Source: Promethearchaeota archaeon (lineage in GTDB: Archaea; Asgardarchaeota; Lokiarchaeia; Sigyniarchaeales; SOKP01). Taken from it: 28,796 bases of DNA. The notes below the pieces were generated by a model. The model was given only the letters and a program-made list of their open reading frames with translations. It was not told the origin of the DNA and did not search any database. Location of the stretch: assembly GCA_030615145.1 (NCBI GenBank), contig JAUWZT010000008.1, positions 1 through 28,796 of the forward strand, read 5' to 3'. Position numbers and translations under genes: made by a program. Shown here in pieces: positions 24,463-28,796 of this stretch (positions within the stretch are counted from its first letter, which is position 1; the number at the start of each line of letters is the position of its first letter).

Positions 24463-25164
24463 ATGCTTACTCAAGAAACAATAGGTCAGATCGAAACCTT
24501 AAAAAAACAAGAATTAACTTACGACCTGCCTTTTTCCAAAGCGTTTGGTTCGATCGTAAAAAAATTAGAGTTGCCCGAGATGGCCATGTATAAGGAAGAG
24601 TGCCAAGATTTACTCTGTCGAGTTCACTCCCGCATCAAGATATATACGAAGTTTAGTAAAGTGTGGTTGTTAGCTCCCATTGTTGTCTACGCTGTTTTTC
24701 GGTCGAAGGGAGCGATAATTAAGGCACGCGACTTCTGCCGGGCTTCAAATATTCCTTTAGGCGATTTCAAGGAAGGGTTACTCATCGTCAATCCAGTTTA
24801 TCTCGAGTACGCTGAGCGCAACTGCGTAGAGTCTGTCTCTCAATTGATCGCTAAAATTATCGCCCAATTTAACTTGGATTCTACCTTTAAGGATGTGACC
24901 AGAGAAATATTTAGAAGGTTCTTCTCGTTGTTTAAAAACACGAAAGACAACATCGTGGCGGGGTTGATTATTACGCTCTCGTTCGTGGTTCTCGACTTCA
25001 AACTACCGGCTTTTTCCGAAATGTTCGAAGCACTCGGAACAGATATAACCAGAGCTCATTACCATATAAGGCGAAAGATTTTCTTGCCGAACCAACTTGG
25101 GGACTTCATAGGCTTTGCAAAATCAAGGGAACGGCTTAAACAATTCTTGCTTACAAAAATTTAG
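24463..25164 (+). CDS. Divergent TFIIB-like cyclin-fold protein without zinc ribbon
   Basis: 233 residues from ATG at 24463. A longer frame opens at 24385, but its first 26 codons (rich in Phe and Tyr) overlap the TATA box. Two helical repeats are seen, about 20-120 (FSKAFGSIVKKLELP to ARDFCRASNIPLGDFKE) and 125-233 (SVSQLIAKIIAQFNLDST to TDITRAHYHIRRKI), each with the spacing of cyclin boxes; the second ends like the recognition part of TFB. The N-terminal zinc ribbon and B-finger of TFB are missing, so it could not recruit polymerase in the usual way. It may bind DNA or TBP as a regulator or decoy, or be a cyclin-like protein. The call rests on pattern, not on a clear match. Confidence 0.5.
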   Translation: MLTQETIGQIETLKKQELTYDLPFSKAFGSIVKKLELPEMAMYKEECQDLLCRVHSRIKIYTKFSKVWLLAPIVVYAVFRSKGAIIKARDFCRASNIPLGDFKEGLLIVNPVYLEYAERNCVESVSQLIAKIIAQFNLDSTFKDVTREIFRRFFSLFKNTKDNIVAGLIITLSFVVLDFKLPAFSEMFEALGTDITRAHYHIRRKIFLPNQLGDFIGFAKSRERLKQFLLTKI

Positions 25165-25285
25165 TTTAGAGATGGTTTATTTTTATTTTTTTTATTTTAT
25201 CTTGTCTTTACTGAATTAAAGGATCCTTGGAAATTTAATTTTTCTTTAAATAATCTCGCCAGTATTTGCGATAAAAACACTTTTA

Positions 25286-25307
25286 AAAAAAAATAGAAAA
25301 ATACGAA
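25286..25307. repeat. 22-bp sequence shared with 23700-23721
   Basis: Second copy, about 120 nt after the TFB-like gene and 64 nt before the two small genes. Possibly a terminator or regulatory site; unproven. Confidence 0.5.
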
Positions 25308-25370
25308 TTAATTAACAGGTAAAAGCGGTGATAAGAAATCAATTCCCTAGAAATTGTACAAAAAGTAAAA

Positions 25371-25475
25371 ATGAAAGTAAAAAATAATAGAAGTTCAGTC
25401 GTCAATTTAGAGCCAAGTAATAGCGATCCCGTCAACTGGGATCTCTTGGTTAAAAAGTACGCAAAAAAGAGGTAG
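25371..25475 (+). CDS. 34-residue basic protein, first of a two-gene unit
   Basis: ATG at 25371 to TAG at 25473-25475 encodes MKVKNNRSSVVNLEPSNSDP, then VNWDLLVKKYAKKR. The frame has no earlier start codon. The product is polar with basic ends and one short helix (WDLLVKKYAKK). The next gene's GAGGT site overlaps its last codons, which supports translation of both from one message. No known family. Very short, so the gene is plausible but not proven. Confidence 0.45.
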   Translation: MKVKNNRSSVVNLEPSNSDPVNWDLLVKKYAKKR

Positions 25476-25480
25476 TTAGC

Positions 25481-25705
25481 GTGAAAAAATTGCGAAACAT
25501 TGAGTGGCAGAATTATCGGCACCCTGAGTTCCTTCAGTCTCTAATTATTAGCGTAAACGAGCTGAGATTCGTTAAATTGTTCTTAAAAGGAGGTGCTGCT
25601 TCTTTAGTGAACGAGGTCTTGCGGGAGCGAAAAACTAAACAGTTTAACTACCATCGAAACAACGGCTTAAAAAACTATAACAAACCCGAAAAAATTAAAG
25701 CTTAA
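25481..25705 (+). CDS. 74-residue basic protein, second of a two-gene unit
   Basis: GTG start at 25481, seven bases after GAGGT (25469-25473). The N-terminal two thirds are helical (KKLRNIEWQNYRHPEFLQSL, then ISVNELRFVKLFL), and the C-terminus (about 48-74) is strongly basic and Asn-rich (RERKTKQFNYHRNNGLKNYN), as in small nucleic-acid-binding proteins. No Cys or membrane segment. It overlaps no other likely gene; the minus-strand frame across its start is a shadow. Function unknown. Confidence 0.55.
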   Translation: MKKLRNIEWQNYRHPEFLQSLIISVNELRFVKLFLKGGAASLVNEVLRERKTKQFNYHRNNGLKNYNKPEKIKA

Positions 25706-25756
25706 CTCACTATTTTTTTTCTACTCTATTTTTAAATTTTCATTAGCAATTTCGTT

Positions 25757-26350
25757 CTATCCATATTCAGGCGTTAATCGTTCGCGGTTTATGTTTTTAA
25801 AAATTAAATCAATTAAATCTTTAAAGGACTCTACAACACCTACTCCTTCTATTGCAATAGTTTTTTTTGTTTTTAGATTCTTAAATTTTAAATGGTTTAT
25901 ATCTTCTAAAAACTCAGGAGGGCTAAATTTATCTGGCAAATCTTGCTTGTTAAACGCTATAACTTTAGGAATCGTAATAATTACATCTTCGAAAAAACCA
26001 CGTAATTCTTTCCAAGACGTTAAATTTCTATCGTAAGCACTTTGCTGCGAATCTGCTACGAAAATAACTCCGTCGATAGCTTGAAAAGAAATTGGTCTGG
26101 TAATTAAGTAAAAGTCCTGCCCAGTTGTAGAATAAAGGTGGATCTTTAGGTGCCATTGTTCGATTTCGAATTCAATAGTGCCGTAATCAAAGAACACCGT
26201 CCTATTAATACTGTTGGTTACGTTTAAGACTCGATCTTTCTTACCAAAATGGTTCAATAACGACTTAATAGTTGTTGCTTTTCCCGAAAGGGCGGGTCCA
26301 AAATAGCAAATTTTCAACAGAATACTTCGAGTTAATTGGTCTATTATCAT
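25757..26350 (-). CDS. MglA/Ras-like small GTPase with altered P-loop
   Basis: A protein of 197 residues, one GTPase domain. P-loop GPALSGKAT (18-26), switch I with Thr51 in NRTVFFDYG as in MglA, switch II STTGQDFY (74-81), the strand DGVIFVADSQ, and NKQD (134-137) for guanine. MglA-type GTPases act in cell polarity in bacteria, and relatives are numerous in Asgard archaea. In the usual GK(S/T) motif the Mg-binding Ser/Thr is Ala25 here, with Thr26 following, so Mg binding and hydrolysis may be weak. No lipid-attachment Cys is found at the ends. It is transcribed from its own TATA box (26378-26385). No roadblock-type GAP gene lies next to it. Cytosolic or membrane-peripheral. Confidence 0.85.
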   Translation of the reverse strand: MIIDQLTRSILLKICYFGPALSGKATTIKSLLNHFGKKDRVLNVTNSINRTVFFDYGTIEFEIEQWHLKIHLYSTTGQDFYLITRPISFQAIDGVIFVADSQQSAYDRNLTSWKELRGFFEDVIITIPKVIAFNKQDLPDKFSPPEFLEDINHLKFKNLKTKKTIAIEGVGVVESFKDLIDLIFKNINRERLTPEYG

Positions 26351-26377
26351 CTTCTACTTAATTAAATTGGTTTTTGC

Positions 26378-26385
26378 TTTAAATA
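26378..26385 (-). promoter_or_regulatory. TATA box for the GTPase gene
   Basis: TATTTAAA on the minus strand, 28-35 nt before the ATG at 26350; no ribosome-binding site is seen close to the ATG. Confidence 0.5.
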
Positions 26386-26455
26386 TTATATTATAAACAT
26401 TTGAAAATTTGAATTTAAACCTTGAAGTAATTATTATTAAAATTAACATATCTCG

Positions 26456-27478
26456 CTATTTATGGTATTTTTCGCTCATTTTTACGATGAACGACCCAAA
26501 CTTAGCGATATCTTCGCTATATATTTGCTGGAACGCTGTCATATTTTTAAGCGCTGCTTTTTTAAAAGCGTCTTGCCACATCGAAACCATCTCGATATCG
26601 GTCATTTTATATTCCTTTTCTGGGACCAAATGACCCATAAAAACTATCAAATGAGGGCACAGAGGGCCTCTTGGTCTATAGACGCAAATCGTTTTTCCAC
26701 AAGACTTGCACTCTCGGCTAACGTATAAGTAATACTGGTGTTCGAAACCTTGCTCAGGCACTTTAAAAATTCCTTTCCAAAAAAATTCCACTTCTAAAAG
26801 GTTTTGACACTCGCACTTTACTTTCAAGTCTTTAGGTACGCCTCCTATTAGTTCCCCAAACCCGTCTAAATTACTGAAATCGGAAGCAATAAAGAAAAAC
26901 TTTAAAATATACCACCAATCCTTGTTTTCAAAGGGTTTAACGCGTCGATATCCGAATTTCTCTACGATTTCACTCGAATTTAGCTCTATTTCTCCAGATA
27001 AAAGCAGTTGTTCGTCAATGTAGTCGGTAGCGTCTAATTGGTAAGAAAATTCTTTACCTCTCCAATAATCTAACTCTGGTAGAGCGGTAACTATCTCCTG
27101 AGGGTCATTACTAAAGACCTTCTGAATTATCTCAGAATTTCCAGTAGCACTATTCGCTTCTTTATCGTCTCTAATATAGAACTGTACGTCGTAGAACGGC
27201 CAAAATACCCTCTCCTCGCCCGGAAGACTTGCTGATACTACGCACTCGACTTTATCTCGAACTAACTCGACCGCTTGCATGTACTTATCAAACTGTTCTT
27301 TAGGTTCTCTTTCAGCCTCTACGTTGATAAGCACCAACTTTTTGCCTTCTTGGGAGATTAGAGCCCCAAGTCTTTGGATTAAAAACTCGAACTTTACCTC
27401 CCAAGCTTCGTTTCTATTATTAATATTTTTCAACCTCTGGTTTGCTTTAAAAATTATATCTATTATTCTAATAAACAT
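26456..27478 (-). CDS. Protein of unknown function with a C-terminal Cys cluster
   Basis: A protein of 340 residues that I do not recognise. The first half is a mixed alpha-beta domain (about 25-135, with KKLVLINVEAERE and an acidic surface). Residues 136-215 are helical and rich in Trp, Phe and Tyr. Cys 222, 224, 257, 260, 265, 274 and His276 (KCECQN, RECKSCGKTIC, LCPH) could bind one or two zinc ions. A helical tail follows. The start is uncertain: the ATG at 27478 has no ribosome-binding site, and the first 20 codons are AT-rich. No signal peptide or anchor. It lies 51 nt downstream of the GNAT-like gene on the same strand and may be co-transcribed. Function unknown. Confidence 0.7.
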   Translation of the reverse strand: MFIRIIDIIFKANQRLKNINNRNEAWEVKFEFLIQRLGALISQEGKKLVLINVEAEREPKEQFDKYMQAVELVRDKVECVVSASLPGEERVFWPFYDVQFYIRDDKEANSATGNSEIIQKVFSNDPQEIVTALPELDYWRGKEFSYQLDATDYIDEQLLLSGEIELNSSEIVEKFGYRRVKPFENKDWWYILKFFFIASDFSNLDGFGELIGGVPKDLKVKCECQNLLEVEFFWKGIFKVPEQGFEHQYYLYVSRECKSCGKTICVYRPRGPLCPHLIVFMGHLVPEKEYKMTDIEMVSMWQDAFKKAALKNMTAFQQIYSEDIAKFGSFIVKMSEKYHK

Positions 27479-27529
27479 TAATATTGACGGTTCAATAAAA
27501 AGAAAATTTTTAGAATTTAACGCTCGTTT

Positions 27530-28684
27530 TTATTTCTTTCTTAAAATTCGCTTTTGAACTACGTAATGAGTTCTTACGGGGACGCCGTGAGGAAATATAG
27601 TTTTTATCGCTCGGTCGTTGTTAGCATAAATTGTAGTTCCCTCGTAGTAATCGAACCCGAACATGGACGATAGAAACTTCCCGATGTTGTGAAGCGCGGA
27701 GAAAACTCCTCTTCCGGTGTATTCTTTTTTTACCATAGCCGTGTCTACGTTCATGTGGGTTAACTTCTCTCCGTTCCAAAGTTGATACAAATTCGGTTGA
27801 CACATAATAACTCCTACCAACTCGTCAGTCTTTCGGTCGAAACCGAAGGCAGCCATGGGGACTATTTTTTTGAGGTCGCAAGATTCCCAAGTTTCTCGGA
27901 ATCCAGAGATGTCGGCGTACTCTTCTGGAACCTCTTCGCTAGATACTTTAAGAAATTCATTGGTCTGAGCGTACGCGTTCATAAATTCGTCGAATCTAGT
28001 CCGACCGCCCGGCGCGTCGGCAAGCACGGCGTATAGAGATTGAGACGCTAAGTCCATTATTTGGTCTTTTAAATCCCTTATTTCGTCGAGAAGCAAAAAC
28101 CTGACCACTATTTCTTCGTCTAGATCCTTACCCTTGGCCCACCTTTTTAGGAAAGTGTCAAGGCAAGAATACTTCGAGTCTTTTTTGTAGCCTAACTTTT
28201 CCAAGTGTTCCAGAATCTTTGAGTCTGGGTCTCCGAACGCTATACCGCTCATCATTGGAGCGTCGAACCCTTCGGTCTGAATACCAATCCCGCCGATGTA
28301 TTTTGGGTAGTTAATTGGACCGCGGAGCTTCTTCTTTTTGTTTTCCCGAACGAATCTTTCGCACTCGGTCATTAACGCCTCACAAGTTTCTATATCTTGA
28401 GCGCTAAGCCATCCAAAAGTAGGACAATTCATCCCGTAGCTTTTGTACTCCTCGTCGATTTGGCAAGAAACAAAGCCTGTGGTTCTTTTGTTTTGACTTG
28501 CCACGAAAAATTTTATTTTGTTTTCAGGATTAGAAAATTTACTTTCGAAATAATTAACTATTTCAGACACGATTTTAGGCTTCAACCTCTCGTCCGGCAC
28601 GAACAACGCTTCTAACAACGCAGATCTTATTTGAGACGAGTCCCTTACTTCTATTACTTCTGTTTTTGTAGATACTAATTCCAT
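27530..28684 (-). CDS. Two-part GNAT-like acetyltransferase family protein
   Basis: A protein of 384 residues, preceded by GAGGTGA (28694-28700). Residues about 1-195 carry a degenerate GNAT-like domain with the segment RGPINYPKYIGGIGIQTEGF (121-140), which resembles a bacterial family (RGPVNxSxN...GLLIEGFD) of putative acetyltransferases. Residues about 205-384 hold a second GNAT-like region with FDRKTDELVGVIM, then the acetyl-CoA loop VKKEYTGRGVFSALH, followed by a helix. The doubled layout is known in this family, where usually only the second part is active. Substrate unknown; cytosolic. The gene is less AT-rich than the left part of the window. It is the first gene of a possible two-gene unit with the Cys-cluster gene. 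Confidence 0.75.
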   Translation of the reverse strand: MELVSTKTEVIEVRDSSQIRSALLEALFVPDERLKPKIVSEIVNYFESKFSNPENKIKFFVASQNKRTTGFVSCQIDEEYKSYGMNCPTFGWLSAQDIETCEALMTECERFVRENKKKKLRGPINYPKYIGGIGIQTEGFDAPMMSGIAFGDPDSKILEHLEKLGYKKDSKYSCLDTFLKRWAKGKDLDEEIVVRFLLLDEIRDLKDQIMDLASQSLYAVLADAPGGRTRFDEFMNAYAQTNEFLKVSSEEVPEEYADISGFRETWESCDLKKIVPMAAFGFDRKTDELVGVIMCQPNLYQLWNGEKLTHMNVDTAMVKKEYTGRGVFSALHNIGKFLSSMFGFDYYEGTTIYANNDRAIKTIFPHGVPVRTHYVVQKRILRKK

Positions 28685-28778
28685 AAATCAAATTCACCTC
28701 TAAATATCGAAATCTTAAATTTAAAGCCTTATAATCAAGAGTATATTTAAAGGAAAAATCCTTAAACTTAATGAATTA

Positions 28779-28796
28779 ATGGATAAATCAATGTTT
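28779..28796 (+). CDS. Possible start of a divergent gene, cut by the window end
   Basis: ATG at 28779 opens six codons (MDKSMF) before the window ends. A TATA-like TATTTAAA at 28744-28751 lies 28-35 nt upstream, matching the leaderless spacing of other genes here. Too short to say more. Confidence 0.3.

Noticed and set aside
25283..25522. Minus-strand frame of 79 codons over the two small genes
   Set aside because: It has no ribosome-binding site and covers the starts of two plus-strand genes that have coupled signals. The product is a random-looking Phe/Leu-rich string.

Overview
The window looks like chromosomal DNA of an archaeon, most likely an Asgard archaeon of the Lokiarchaeia kind. 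The reasons are AT-rich intergenic DNA, TATA-type boxes (TTTAAATA and variants) about 25-35 nt before several start codons that lack a Shine-Dalgarno site, a small MglA/Ras-like GTPase, a leucine-rich-repeat protein, a divergent TFIIB/cyclin-fold protein, and several large secreted beta-helix or beta-propeller proteins ending in one membrane anchor. This assignment rests on gene content and composition, not on a marker gene. I see no rRNA, tRNA or CRISPR array.

Layout. 1-3.7 kb: the end of a possible partial gene, then two divergent surface-protein genes (a NosD-type beta-helix protein and a protein with eight 55-residue repeats). 3.9-5.7 kb: an insertion sequence whose DDE transposase is broken by one in-frame TAA; a stem-loop covers the transposase ribosome-binding site. 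5.7-10 kb: a secreted protein of higher GC content, a winged-helix regulator, and a WD40-Fn3-membrane-cytoplasmic-tail protein. 10.1-19.6 kb: a metabolic region with a ketopantoate-reductase remnant, three copies of a 107-residue family of unknown function, a ThiC-type radical-SAM enzyme, an orphan alpha subunit of NDP-forming acyl-CoA synthetase, an ornithine cyclodeaminase/mu-crystallin family enzyme, diaminopropionate ammonia-lyase coupled to a cysteine-rich C_GCAxxG_C_C-like protein, and a divergent iron-sulfur protein.

19.7-23.7 kb: a possible degraded small gene, an LRR protein, a GIY-YIG nuclease gene and a truncated NosD-type gene. A perfect 79-bp direct repeat carrying the NosD promoter and first codons lies on both sides of the NosD body, and the second copy leads straight into the GIY-YIG gene. 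This is the clearest rearrangement in the window. 23.7-28.8 kb: a block of less AT-rich genes that probably encode cytosolic proteins: a Cys-rich zinc-ribbon protein, a TFB-like protein without a zinc ribbon, two very small co-transcribed genes, an MglA-like GTPase whose P-loop Thr is Ala, a Cys-cluster protein of unknown function, and a two-part GNAT-like protein.

Working together: DpaL and the C_GCAxxG_C_C-like protein form a translationally coupled pair. DpaL, the mu-crystallin-type enzyme and the CoA-ligase alpha subunit suggest amino-acid breakdown. The surface proteins share one design (signal peptide, repeat ectodomain, C-terminal helix, basic stop-transfer), which suggests cell-surface recognition. 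No single complete known system is visible; the most unusual features are the 79-bp repeat/GIY-YIG arrangement and the small-GTPase/TFB-like block.
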